A stretch of 64,000 nt of DNA from Ricinus communis (Eukaryota > Streptophyta > Magnoliopsida > Malpighiales > Euphorbiaceae), in assembly GCF_019578655.1 (NCBI RefSeq), contig NC_063257.1:23329939-23393938 (forward strand). Direction: 5' to 3'. Numbering within the stretch: the stretch's first letter is position 1; each line of letters starts with the position of its first letter. Below the pieces are notes generated by a model. It was not told where the DNA came from. It saw only the letters and a program-made list of their open reading frames with translations, and searched no databases. The translations under genes and the position numbers were made by a program. Shown here piece by piece: positions 1 through 10,544 of this stretch.

Positions 1-1870
1 AAAGAAAATGCGCTGACTTAGTCAATCGATCCACAATTACCCAGATGGAGTCATAACCAGCAAAAGTCTTGGGTAAACCTGATACAAAATCCATAGTAAT
101 CCTTTCCCATTTCCACTCTGGTATAGGAAGCGGCTGCAGTAACCCAGACGGCTTCTGATGCTCTAATTTAACCTGCTGACACGTCAGACATTTGGAGATA
201 AACTCTGCTACATCTCTCTTCATCCCGCTCCACCAATAATTTCCTTTCAAATCATGGTACATCTTTGTGGAGCCCGGATGCACGTTGTAAGCTGTACAAT
301 GAGCTTCTTCCAAAATCTCCTTTCTGAGATTATCCACATCGGGAACACATAGCCTAGAGCCCATCATGAGGGTGTCATCACCATTCATAACAAAATCATT
401 AGCTCGACCCTGCTGCACTTCTTCCAAGATTTTCTGCAACTGCGGGTCTCGATTCTGAGTGATCCTGATTCTATCGACAAGCACAGACCTAACCCTGAAA
501 TGTGCTAACAACACACCCGATTCTAATATTTCCACCTGTAACCCTTGATCATACAGTTCATGCAACCCTTTAGCCAGCGGTCTCTTCTCTACATTGATAT
601 GAGCAAGACTACCTACTGACTTCCTGCTCAAAGCATCTGCAACGACATTCGCCTTACCTGGGTGGTAGAGAATATTACAATCATAGTCCTTCAGAAGCTC
701 TAACCACCTTCTCTGCCTCAGGTTCAAATCCTTCTGTTGGAAAATATACTTTAAGCTTTTATGATCCGTATAAATCTCGCACGTCTCTCCATAGAGGTAG
801 TGCCTCCAAATCTTCAATGCAAAAATTACTCTTGCCATCTCCAAATCGTGGGTTGGGTAATTTTGTTCATGCTTCTTCAATTGCCTGGACGCATAAGCTA
901 TTACCTTTCCATTTTGCATTAGAACACAACCCAAACCCACTCTAGAAGCGTCGCAATACACCGTGAATCCACCAGTGCCAGAAGGTAAGGTCAACACCGG
1001 AGCTGAAGTCAAACAGTCTTTCAACCTTTGAAAGCTTCTCTCACACGCATCAGTCCACTGAAAGCTGGCATTTTTCTGAGTCAGTTTAGTCAAAGGCGCT
1101 GCTATCTTCGAAAAGTCTTGCACAAATCGGCGGTAGTAGCCTGCCAACCCTAGAAAGCTACGCACTTCAGTCACTGAAGTTAGCCTCTGCCATTCAGTCA
1201 CTGCCTCCACTTTCTTAAGGTCCACCTGAATACCCTCTTTAGACACTATGTGCCCCAGAAAAGCAACGCTTTCCAACCAAAACTCACACTTGGAGAACTT
1301 AGCGTACAATTGATGTTCCCTCAAAGTCTGAAGTACTATCCTCAGGTGCCACGCGTGCTCCTCTTCGCTTTTGGAATAAACCAAGATATCATCAATGAAT
1401 ACGATGACAAAACGATCCATAAATTCCTTGAACACTCGATTCATCAAATCCATGAAAGCCGCAGGGGCATTAGTGAGTCCAAATGACATCACCAGAAACT
1501 CATAATGCCCATAACGCGTCCTGAACGCCGTCTTTGGCACATCTTCACTACGGATCCTTAACTGGTGATACCCCGATCGTAGATCAATCTTGGAAAAATA
1601 CACCGCTCCCTGAAGCTGATCGAATAGGTCATCAATGCGAGGAAGCGGATACCGGTTACGAATCGTCGCCTTATTCAGTTGCTGGTAATCGATGCAGAGA
1701 CGCAAGGTACCATCCTTCTTCTTTACGAACAGAACCGGAGCACCCCAAGGAGACGTACTAGGTCTAATGAAACCCTTATCTAGGAGGTCTTGCAACTGCT
1801 CCTTTAGCTCTTTTAACTCGGCTGGTGCCATTCGATAAGGCGGCAAAGAAATAGGTGTTGTATCCTGTGA
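1..1870 (-). CDS. Partial pol: reverse transcriptase, RNase H, integrase N-terminus (runs off window)
   Basis: I translated the minus strand by eye and found about 623 codons open from an in-frame TGA at 1871-1873 to base 1, so no stop codon is seen within the window. Reverse transcriptase comes first, with the fingers motif [27 protein letters not shown], and the catalytic box FIDD followed by ILVYSKS. RNase H follows, with [37 protein letters not shown] and ADALSRKS. Integrase begins with a His-His-Cys-Cys finger ([15 protein letters not shown] and KCLTCQQVK) and the first catalytic Asp in [11 protein letters not shown]. The enzyme would copy element RNA to DNA and insert it in the nucleus. 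The break from protease lies at 1871-1895, where the linker is frameshifted and carries the TGA. Such an open pol suggests a fairly recent copy. Confidence 0.9.
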
Positions 1871-2075
1871 TCACGATACAGTAATTCTATCTCTATCAAG
1901 GCAAACCAGGTAGTTCTTCTGGAAACACATCAGGAAACTCGCAAACCACCAGAACGTCTTCGACCCAACCTTTTCCCGTGGAGGTATCCCTGACCAAAGC
2001 TAAATAGCCCTGGCATCCACGGCGAAGCATCCGCCTAGCTGTAATCGCCGACACAAGATTCGTGGGAGAAGGTAT

Positions 2076-2489
2076 CTACTCACCTTTAAAATAGAACTCT
2101 GAGTCTCCAGGAATTCGAAAAGTCACTTGCTTCTCTCTGCAGTCCAACATGGCGAAATGCATAGCTAACCAATCCATTCCCAAAATCATATCAAAATCCA
2201 TTACATCTAAAAGAATTAGGTCAGCAACCAAATCTCGTCCCTCAACAGACACCGGACACGACGGATACACGACATCAGTCTCTAAGGCCTTACTTAACGG
2301 TGTAGTGACCGACATCGGGACTGGAAGCCTAACGGGCTGGACATCCAATCTTAAGGCAAAACTAGGCGATACGAAAGAATGGGTGGCCCCAGGGTCTAAC
2401 AAAACTTTAGCTTCAGAATAACAAACAGGAATAGTACCTGACACCACAGCATTTGAGGCTCGCGCATCTTGAGGAGTGAGGGTGAACAC
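2076..2489 (-). pseudogene. Retroviral-type aspartic protease segment of the gypsy element
   Basis: A 137-residue open frame. The active-site motif is LLDPGATHSFVS near residue 31 (DPGA in place of D-T/S-G, common in plant chromoviruses). The second conserved block is ILGMDWLAMHFAMLDC near residue 103. This dimeric protease cleaves the Gag-Pol polyprotein. The frame ends at 2076 and the RT frame resumes only at 1870, so the polyprotein as read is interrupted. Downstream residues of the linker (EFPDVFPEELPGLP, about 1895-1936) are still recognisable in another frame. I treat it as part of one broken Gag-Pol. Confidence 0.85.
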
Positions 2490-3063
2490 TCTAGCTTGCC
2501 CCCGGCTTAACTGTTGAGACCCTGAAGCTCGACCTTGAACCCTGCCCCCAGACCGGCCTCCTGAAGATCTACCTCCAAAACTACGGCCCTGTTGGCCAAC
2601 AAACTGAGATCCATCTTAAAAATGTCCCGGGGTTGCAGGAAAAGCTGGTCGGGTCGCACTAGCGGACGAGCCTTGTGGAAAAGCTGGTCGACTGAAGTAG
2701 CGAGGACACTCTCGAGCCATATGTCCCATCTCACCACACCTAAAACAGGCTCCACTGGATGTTAGGCACGGTCCCTGATGTGACCTGCCACACATCTTGC
2801 AAGTGCTGGCCCCAGAACTAGTGCTGCTGAAACCCGAACTCTGCCCACTACCACCAAGTCAATCCTCGGCTACTCCTCCGATTACGCCTACCCTTTCCGT
2901 GGATGCGGTGACTTCTCCGGCTGGGTCGGTACCTTGAGTAACTTCCACTACCATAGTAAAGCATGACAGTCACAGACCGACCCACAACCCCGGTTTTCTT
3001 CTTCCTACCATCGCCACCCCTTGACTAAACCCTCGTAGCGCCATCTCCATCCGCCTCGCCATG
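2490..3063 (-). pseudogene. Gag C-terminal part with CCHC zinc knuckle, frame broken
   Basis: Minus-strand 2747-2706 reads C-F-R-C-G-E-M-G-H-M-A-R-E-C, a complete CX2CX4HX4C nucleocapsid knuckle that would bind element RNA. Between it and the protease lies a Gly/Ser/Arg-rich stretch (GGRSSGGRSGG-like), usual for plant gypsy nucleocapsids. The 82-residue frame at 2507-2755 is out of register with the knuckle, so at least one frameshift is present. 2760-3063 is a Ser-rich linker with several frame breaks. Confidence 0.7.
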
Positions 3064-3831
3064 TCAAGTAACTTCTAGGAAGCTGCTCCTCCTAGATTGA
3101 ACCAAAGAAACAAACTCTGGGCCGAGCCCTGAAATGTATTTACTGTTCTTCTGCTCCTCAGTCCCCACAGCATAAGGTGCATACCTACTCAGCTGAACAA
3201 ATTGCCTGGTGTACTCAGCCACAGATGATTCTCCCTTAACTAACCTTTCAAACCTCTCCCTGTACTCCTGCCTTACACTGAAAGGGATGAAGTACTCTTC
3301 GAATCGCTCGAATTGCCTCCACGACAACCCATCCAGAAAGGGGCGGATATAATCTCTGAACCACTGGGATGCTATTCCCTTCAAGGAAAACTCGGCCATC
3401 TCGATGGTCCTCCTATCAAAATATTGCAAATCAGATGCCCTCTTTTCAACCTCATCCAAAAAGTCCAGAGGGTCTCCAGCTGTCCCATCAAACTCCACAG
3501 GTCTTAACTTGGTATACTCAGACATAGGGATATCGTCCAGATTCTTGATACCGGACCCACTAGCACGGCTTCCCGCACCCTGAGCAGCCTGCTGCTGCTG
3601 AAAGGCTAGCAACTGCTCTAAGGCCCTCTGCATCCCAGTCATACTAGACACAAAAGCCTCCACTGGGATTTCACCAGCACCATGTACCTCCTGAGCCTCG
3701 CCCTGATCTGGTTGGTCTGCTGCTCGAGGCCTACCTTGCCTTCAGGTATCATGGGTTGGGTCCGGAGGAGCCGTCTGAGCAGAAAACTCATCTTCGCCTT
3801 CCCCGGGCCGATACGCTCGGGTTCTCGGCAT
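3064..3831 (-). pseudogene. Gag (capsid) with a frame break near its N-terminus
   Basis: The main 199-residue frame (3663-3064) is a plant Retrotrans_gag domain: MSEYTKLRPVEFDGTAGDP, FLDEVEKRASDLQ, LKGIASQWFRDYI, FIPFSVRQEYRERFERL and SSVAEYTRQFVQLSRYAPY. Gag would form cytoplasmic virus-like particles. A Gln-rich stretch (LLAFQQQQAA) precedes the domain. The likely true start is the ATG at 3831-3829, which opens with PRTRAYRPGEG in a different frame, so a small indel between about 3665 and 3740 separates the first roughly 50 codons. After 3064 the frame is lost again before the zinc knuckle. Confidence 0.85.
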
Positions 3832-3993
3832 TGGCAAGAGCTGAAAATGAACAACAACCTATTAACCCAACAGACTCTCTAACGTATAGCGCAAATACTA
3901 GAATCAACGAAACATGCAAGGACAGACTCAATTTTTCCTAGTTCCCGCAGTAGTTTAGAAAGCTAACCTAGGTCGAAGGAAAAACTAAACCTA

Positions 3994-4006
3994 GGCTCTG
4001 ATACCA
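3994..4006 (-). other. Primer binding site for initiator-Met tRNA
   Basis: The minus strand reads TGGTATCAGAGCC, complementary to the 3' end of plant initiator tRNA-Met. It lies 4 bases inside the LTR boundary at 4011, the standard place for minus-strand DNA priming. It fixes the orientation of the element and identifies 4011-6205 as the 5' LTR. Confidence 0.92.
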
Positions 4007-4010
4007 ACTT

Positions 4011-6205
4011 TGTCACGACCCACTTTGTGGGCCCGTGACCGGCACTAGGGAATGGGTAGGCTTAAGGCCACCAAAACCCGTAGTAAGCCTTACCAACCCG
4101 CAAAACCAGATATACAATTATCAAAATATAAAGTAGTCATAATTGTCTTGCATAATAAATCATCATATTACCAACATGAGTCAAAAATCGTTATATAAAT
4201 TTTAAAATTTCCTACTGCGGATACTCTAGAGTAATAATGACAAGTATAGAAGTACAAGATAATTACAAAAGTCCGAAGAAGAAGAAGTCGGACTGTCAAA
4301 TGTGCGATGGCAAAGGTCTTTAACGCCACCGAAAAAAATTTACAACCGAGATCGCTACCCCGAGAGTGAGTCAAAATCAAATAATCTAAGGACTATTGCA
4401 ACCTTCACATGATATATTAATTATTCAAAACAATATACCAATTTCTGAATATAATTGCAATCATAATATAAAATCATACACCATAATAATAAAATGATAA
4501 AAGGAGGGAGTGTAAACAAATAAAGACATTTTTACTTTCATGGAACATGTGGCTAAGTAGAACCCTAACCCCAAATTCTAACAGCCATTTTGGCTCTCTT
4601 AATCCAATAAGACTGGCGCCCCGAGAGCAATGCTCGACCAGGACCTTACCTCCACCGGTCACTTAAGTATCCAAATAAGAAATCTAGTAGCCATTTGGCT
4701 CTCTTAATCCAATAAGATCGAGCCCCGAGAGCAATGCTCGACCAGGGACCTTACCTCCACCGGTCACTTAAGTATCCAAATAAGCCGGCCCCGAGAGCAA
4801 TGCTCGACCAGGGACCTTACCTCGGCAATTTACAAATCAGCCCAGAGAGCCATGCTCGACCGTGGCAAACCCATGAAAATCTTATTACATGTCCATGATC
4901 ATTACCGGTGCGCATGCGGTCCTGATGTAACCCATCAGGCGGCATGTTCTACAAGCCACATTTCCCAAATCGAAATCATCACATATAATAAATAACAATT
5001 AACATTTAAGAGTAAGACATCAGGCAACTCATGTGGAAAACTGATAATATTTGGTATTATCATAACATTACTATAATAATACTTATTTTACCTTTAATAA
5101 CGAATAATTCAGTGAAATTATTTACGTTGCGAAACTAATAACCATATTAAGCATGAACTTTCAAAATAGCATATTAAAATCAAACTAGCAATAGCGCAAA
5201 GATTAAATGACTTTAACTCACAGATTTGATGCGTTCCACAGTCCGCTCCTACGCCTCGGGTGGAGTCAAGGAAGGCTGAATTATCTAATAACAAAAGACA
5301 TACAATTAATAGACATTCGAAAATTCTTCCTAAACTTAGACCCTAAGGTCAACTGCCTAGAATTTAATTGGACTCGAGGAATCTGCCGAAAGTTTGACAG
5401 AACCTCCCCTAGATTTCGGATATTTACCCCCCGTAAAATGTGTCCAGGACCTGCCAAAAACATATCAAACATGCTGGAATTTAATAACAGGAGCCGGGCC
5501 ATAAGAACTGCATTAATATTTTCCCGACTCCAAAACACCACAATCCAAACAATTTAATTTGATTTATTTTTAAACTACCCAACATAAGCAATTAATAGCC
5601 ACAATAACTTTCTAATATTATAACAAAATTTTCAGAGTCTAAAATAAAATTATACCGAGTTAAAAATTGAAATATTTCACGCTGCTCGGAAAACACCGGG
5701 GTCCGGTCACCCGCCAATGTTGTCGAATTCAAATCCGGAAGTGCCTACGCGAAGCTCAAGTTGCGGGGAGTCTGGAAGTACAAGAGTTTTGGCCGAAAAG
5801 TGGCCGGAAGGCGGCGGATCGGGGCCGAAAAGTCGCTGCTCACGCGACACTTCCTAAGGCTGCCGGCAAGGATTTTCCGACGGAGGAGGGTTGCTTCCGG
5901 GGTTTTTGGGGATGGGGAGTCCGATTCCGGCGTCGGTTTGCGGAAAGGACACCGGCAGGAGGCCGAACCGACAATGGCAGCCTCCCCCTAGCCTTTGGTC
6001 AACGTGTCGGCCAGCGGGAAGGAGCGGGTAGGACTGCGACAATGGCAGGAGACGGGAACGGGAACGGGAGGGGAAGGAAGGAAAAGGAGAAGGAGAGGGG
6101 AAGGGGAGGGAGGAAGGAAAAGAGAGAGAGGGAGGAGAAAAAGGAGAGATTTTTTTTTTTTTTTAAATATATAGAATTATTATTATTACAACTAAGGGTG
6201 TTACA
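4011..6205 (-). repeat. 5' LTR of the gypsy element
   Basis: On the plus strand it starts TGTCACGACC and ends GGTGTTACA, so the element's own strand reads TGTAACACC...GGTCGTGACA with the canonical TG/CA ends. Length is 2195 bp. The left edge is fixed by the primer site; the right edge is inferred from the terminal motif. It holds an internal tandem repeat (4582-4860) and a G-rich transcribed segment (5680-6130). Open frames inside it (for example 5667-6269) look non-coding. The target duplication cannot be checked because the other LTR is outside. Confidence 0.88.
4582..4860 (-). repeat. LTR-internal tandem repeat with GAGCAATGCTC palindromes
   Basis: Two full units of about 105 bp and a partial third, each with GGCTCTCTTAATCCAATAAG, GAGAGCAATGCTCGACCAGG and CACCGGTCACTTAAGTATCC. 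The core GAGCAATGCTC is an inverted repeat with a 3-base loop. The same motif family recurs in opposite orientation in the solo LTRs (23640 region, 39240-39490), so it is an LTR feature and not specific to this copy. Confidence 0.8.
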
Positions 6206-7471
6206 TCAACCCTGCCAGATTAAATTGGTGTTATTTAATTTTTTTTCAAATTGTCGAATTTTAACTTAGAACATTGATAATGTCATATGCATGTGTTTCT
6301 TAAGTAATGATTCAATTAATGATGTTGTGAACCAATTGCACCTAATACCACACCTCAAAGTGAGAGTTTGAGCCAGTTAAGCATTTATTATACTTATGCT
6401 CTTTATATTTTTTGTTTGAGTGTGCATTGTACTTGACTTTGCTTCTAGAACTTGCTTTGTAATGCTTGTTGAGGTTGCATGAATATTGTGAATACCATGA
6501 GATGATTTGGAAGATTTAGGATTTACCACATTTAGCCAAAAGTCTACTCCCTTATGTTTCCATTAGTTAACCAGTTTTGAGCCTTAACTTTTTCTTCATA
6601 ATCTACACCTATACACTTCAATTACACTATTCTTTACATTTATCTTTCCTTTACCCTTATGCTGGAATTTCTTTTTGTGATTTGCTCACCCTTATATGGG
6701 ATTAAAATGCCAGTTGCTATGTTGGTAAATTCAATAATTCTTTTTGATACTTTAGATGCTTCCTCCGATCCAAACTGTATTTTTATTCTATACGTATGCA
6801 GCAGTTCTTATAAGCCGCTAGTTTATTATTCAAAAATAAATGAAAAGAAAAAAGAAAGAGAAGAAGAAAATAAATAAAATTCTTTAATTATTTATCTCTT
6901 TATCAGATTTAGAGCATTTGCGAGCGTTACTCTACGAAGTAGGGATTTTAGTAAAAAATTCTTTTTGTATATTAGGCATTTAATCCTTTAAGTATATATT
7001 GTTGTCTATCGCACGAATTCCAGCATTTTCACACTTCTTTCCCAAATCTCTATATCTTTACCTTAGCCCCATTACAACCTTGGTAAAGACCTAGTGATTT
7101 TGGTATTTACTTATTCACAGTGGCGAAGATATGATTTATGAGCAAGCTTATGGTGAGCAGGTCTTGCGCATTTGCTTTGAGGGATTTGTTATTCACCGAA
7201 TATACACTTTGAGCGATTTGAATGATCCCTGTGAGGCATTGGTTCGTGATGTTTGTGTTGAGTTGTCATTTAAGTTATTCATGCATTAATATTATCTCCA
7301 TTCTCTGTTAATGATTTGCAATTTGATTTATGATTGAGTATCCTTTGAGATGTGTTGAATACTATCTGTTGTGGATTGAAGGCATAAACTGTAAGGAATT
7401 GCTGACTGCAGTTTTGTGAGGAGAGTTGTTAATTGCTTGAGGACAAGCAATGAGCTAAGTGTTGGGTGATT
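6206..7471 (+). mobile_element. 3' internal non-coding region of a Tat/Athila-like Ty3/gypsy element (truncated)
   Basis: No intact gene. The stretch TTAGCCCCATTACAACCTTG (about 7064) and the pre-LTR stretch TTGCTTGAGGACAAGCAATG (7432-7451) resemble motifs I know from the 3' untranslated region of Tat/Ogre/Athila-type elements. It abuts the right end of the gypsy LTR at 6205, suggesting that the chromovirus truncated or inserted into this older element. The 72-residue frame at 6659-6877 has no recognisable features. Confidence 0.55.
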
Positions 7472-8929
7472 TGATGTGCGTAAAATACACACATCTAAAT
7501 GGGGTTGTTAAGGCTGATTTTATGTACATTTAGATGTGAATTGGTCCCAACATTCACCCTATGTGTCTGTTTGTGTGCATTAGGTACAAAAGAAGCCAAA
7601 GAGTGATAAAGGGAAGAATTGGAGCAGAATTGGACGTCAAAGTTGCTGAAACAAGTCGAGTTTGCGCATAAGGAAACTGAACACGGCCGTGTTGGTTTTA
7701 ACACTGGCTGTGTTCCCAACACGGGCACCAAAACGGCCGTGTTGGGTGCATTTGACAACAGAAAAAAAAAAGATATGTTAAGGAGCACGACCACAGAGAG
7801 CAACATGGGCATCAACACCAGGCCGTGTTCCCAACACAGGCATCAACACCAAGTCGTGTTCCCAACACAGGCATCAATATGGCCATGTTCGCGACAGCTG
7901 GACAAATTAATTTAAAAGAAAGAAAAGAGGAAAATGCGAGGCAAGTAGGGTTAGGATGTCCCAAACTCATTTCTTTCTCTCTTTAAGGGTTTTCTCAGTT
8001 GGAACCAAGGAGAAAAGAGACTTAGACCAAGGTTTCAATTGGATTCCCTTCAAAGATTGAAGATTGGGCGAGGTTCGTTGATTGGTGTCAATTCGAGTAA
8101 GAGGAACAAGAATCGATTCAAGATTGGGCAAGAGGAATTGGAGCCATTTACCCTCATCCAAGGGTGTATTCGGATTTCTCTACCTTTACTCATTATTGTA
8201 ATTGAATTCTTGTGGGTTTTGATAATGAACATGATTAGCTAGACTTGTTAACCCATTGGGGTTCTTTATCTAGGGATTTTTGTAATTAACTTTTGAATTG
8301 AATGTATTGATTTTTAATATTGGTTTGCAATGGAAGTGCTTATTGATTTGTTCTTCATATCTTGTTGAATGATTATTGGAATTTGAATGTTCTTGAGAAA
8401 GACGTTTAGGTTTGGATTGTCCTTTGCAACCTAGAATTGAATTCACTTAGAGATAGGGTGTTTGTTCTACCGAATTGAGAATTAACAACTCTCAATAATG
8501 TTAAATGGTACATAATGCTAATTTGGATAATTAGAGTTAGGAAAAGATTTCAACCTAATTAATCTAAGTTAAGATGTTAATGTCCTTGAGAAAGGCGTTA
8601 ATTGCGTAGAGATTTTCCCATGGAAATTGAATTCAATCAATCAATTCCATCTTTAGTTTCCATTCCCTAGAGACAAGAATTCCCAAGGAGTTATTCCTTA
8701 ACTTGAATTAATCCTTCCCTAGTAGCCGTAGTTAGATAACAATTTGCGTAGCTATTAGTTAATTTAGGAATTATTCATCATTCATTTTAGGCTAATATAA
8801 CAGAGAACAAAGGAGTAACTCTGGGCTTTCACTTTACCGAGGAATACGACCTTAATACTCGCCATTAGTGCTAGACTGCATCGATAGGTACACTGCCTTA
8901 GATTGTAGCTGCATAGATAGCAATCATCA
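7472..8929 (+). repeat. LTR of the Tat/Athila-like element
   Basis: It follows the pre-LTR motif directly and begins TGATGTGCGTAAAATACAC. It ends at CAATCATCA after GCATCGATAGGTACACTGCC, a pattern usual at the end of such LTRs. No primer site follows 8929, so I read it as a 3' LTR. The boundaries are inferred from motifs only, with no partner LTR or target duplication seen. Confidence 0.6.
7681..7890 (+). repeat. ACACGGCCGTGT / CCCAACAC degenerate repeat inside the LTR
   Basis: Repeated GCCGTGTT, CCCAACACGG and GGCATCAACACCA words alternate over about 210 bp, starting with the palindrome ACACGGCCGTGT. A weaker version of the same theme (CCGTGTCGCACGC, GACACACGGG) occurs in the LTR fragment at 33480-33800. 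Confidence 0.7.
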
Positions 8930-9385
8930 GTAAACTTGGACTTAATAAATAAAATAGGGCTAACTAAGTGAGCCTTTTGCTTGTAATTATGTAGCTAACT
9001 AGGATAATTAATAAAGAGATAATTGGCCTAGGCTTAATAAAAAGGGCTAGAATTTGGCGGACCTATGCCATATTGTATTGCTTATGTGTAGAAGTTATAT
9101 GCTGCATTTATAGGGAATAGACTATTAACTAATAAAATTAAAAATTTAGAGTACACAATTAAGAAAATTGGTTTTTGGATCCACCTCTAGATGTGTTGAT
9201 GCTTCTTAAGGACTCTAATTGTGCCACTTAATAAGAAGAAGTGTCTCAATGATTACTTGGGTTGCGACTCTTTTTCTCCGTGTTAGTCTCTATAACTAGT
9301 TAGCATATCCCCAATTAGGTTGCAAAGTCTTGCAGTACCATAGTCACTAAAAACACTTGGGTGCACGTAAAAACCCGCCACCCAC
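8930..9385. other. No gene seen; probable decayed copia internal DNA
   Basis: AT-rich, no credible open frame. Because a copia RNase H tail starts at 9386 and reads out of this stretch, at least the right part is probably degraded copia sequence. I could not align it to a specific domain. Confidence 0.4.
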
Positions 9386-9496
9386 ATTAAGTCTGAGGAC
9401 CAACTGGCATATATACTTATGAAAGTTGTGTCTAGCAAGAACTTCTATAGCTCACTTAGTAAGTCGAGCATCCAAGATTTGTACGCACCAATGTAA
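9386..9496 (+). pseudogene. C-terminal end of Ty1/copia RNase H
   Basis: The plus strand encodes 36 residues then TAA. They include IKSEDQLAYILMKVVSSKNF and IQDLYAPM, matching the conserved C-terminus of plant copia polyproteins (EDQLADILTKA...DIYAPT then stop). Asp and Thr of the usual LADILTK are replaced by Tyr and Met, so the copy is decayed. A purine tract AAAGGGGAAGTATTAG (9495-9510) follows at once, as expected before a copia 3' LTR. The rest of pol is not recognisable upstream. Confidence 0.75.
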
Positions 9497-9510
9497 AGGG
9501 GAAGTATTAG

Positions 9511-10178
9511 TGTGAACTGTCAAACTATAAAAATTATAGGATAATAATCTGTTAATTGATTGATATAAATCCCTTGATTCAAGGGATCAATTCTTATCAT
9601 AGTTCATGTATACCAAATATAGAATATGACAATGTATATATATATATGTGTGTGTACTTATCCCTGTAAATAATATACGAAAAAGAAGATTCTTCTTCTA
9701 TACGAGTTATCAGTTGCTTTCCACATTTTTCACATGTTGATAGGGATGTAACTTTCATGCTCCACTTCCTTACTCTTCTCAACTTCCTATCCATATGTCA
9801 CTCTATTTTTTACTTCTAACTTCCTCTTCATATAATATAAATGTGATTTTTCTTTTCTGAATATGCTCAACTTCTAGACTACTTCCTTGCTTACACATGT
9901 ATTTCTTTCTAATTTTACAAGAACGTGCTTCAAGTTTCTAGAAGATTATGTAAGTGCCTTTTCACCTTCCTGCTTTGGCATTTTTCACATGTTAATAATC
10001 CTTAAGGATTACTAAACTAACTCCTAGTAAGTGGACCGAAAATTTACTCGTAAATGAGTAATATGGATATCAACCAAAATCTATGGTCTTAGGATTTGGA
10101 TAAAAAGTAAATAGATTTTCTCTACGAGCTTGACTAAATTTATTGGATTTAAGCTAGTACTAAATTTTGGTGTAAACA
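9511..10178 (+). repeat. Copia LTR remnant
   Basis: Begins TGTGAACTGTC directly after the purine tract. The right end is placed at GGTGTAAACA. A diverged direct copy of its central part lies at 60700-61195; shared words include CTTACACATGTATTTCTT, TTTTACAAGAACG and AATAATCCTTAAGGATTA. The 65-residue minus-strand frame inside (9597-9794) is not conserved as a protein. Confidence 0.6.
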
Positions 10179-10184
10179 GATCCC

Positions 10185-10300
10185 TTAATAGCAAGAAATA
10201 AACTATGTGGTACCATGGATTTTGGGTATTTTGTAGAGTTTATCATAATCTTTGTCTTTCTCTGTGTCACCGTTACTATAGCGATTAGTTTCAAGAATTT
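10185..10300 (+). repeat. Segment R1, direct copy of 19311-19430
   Basis: Shares ACCATGGA-TTTGG, CTCTGTGTCACC and CTATAG-GATTAG-type words with 19311-19430. In both places it lies a few hundred bases left of a copy of the promoter-bearing repeat (A and C), so R1 and that repeat belong to one larger direct duplication. Confidence 0.6.
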
Positions 10301-10544
10301 TATTTGATATGTTCTTAATAAAAAAAAAAAAAAGATATTGAATGAGAAGAGAAAAATATGAAGGTATCTTAGTTTTTTAGATTGCTTATTCTGACATGCC
10401 AATTCATTCAAGTAAATGTGGGTTTTTTTAGAATATTGTGGGGTTATTTTTTGTTAGTGAGTAATACAGTAAAGAGAAATTGATGAGAAATGCTTGATTA
10501 AATAGGGAAAAAAAATTAAATACCAAAATAACAAGCATTCAATA

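Larger units (their letters stand above)
1..6205 (-). mobile_element. Ty3/gypsy chromovirus-like element, left-truncated by the window edge
   Basis: Reading the minus strand from right to left the order is 5' LTR (6205-4011), tRNA-iMet primer site (4006-3994), gag, CCHC knuckle, aspartic protease, reverse transcriptase, RNase H, and the integrase zinc finger and first part of its core, cut at base 1. The order protease-RT-RNase H-integrase is that of Ty3/gypsy, not copia. The LTR of about 2.2 kb, the primer site and the integrase motifs fit a Tekay/Del-type chromovirus, but the chromodomain and 3' LTR lie outside the window. Three other LTRs of the same family occur at 21426, 37390 and 63514. 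Gag and protease are in broken frames while pol is open. Confidence 0.93.

Noticed and set aside
5667..6269. 200-residue plus-strand open frame
   Set aside because: Lies inside the GC-rich part of the gypsy LTR, antisense to the element, low-complexity Arg/Gly/Lys-rich and not kept in the other LTR copies.
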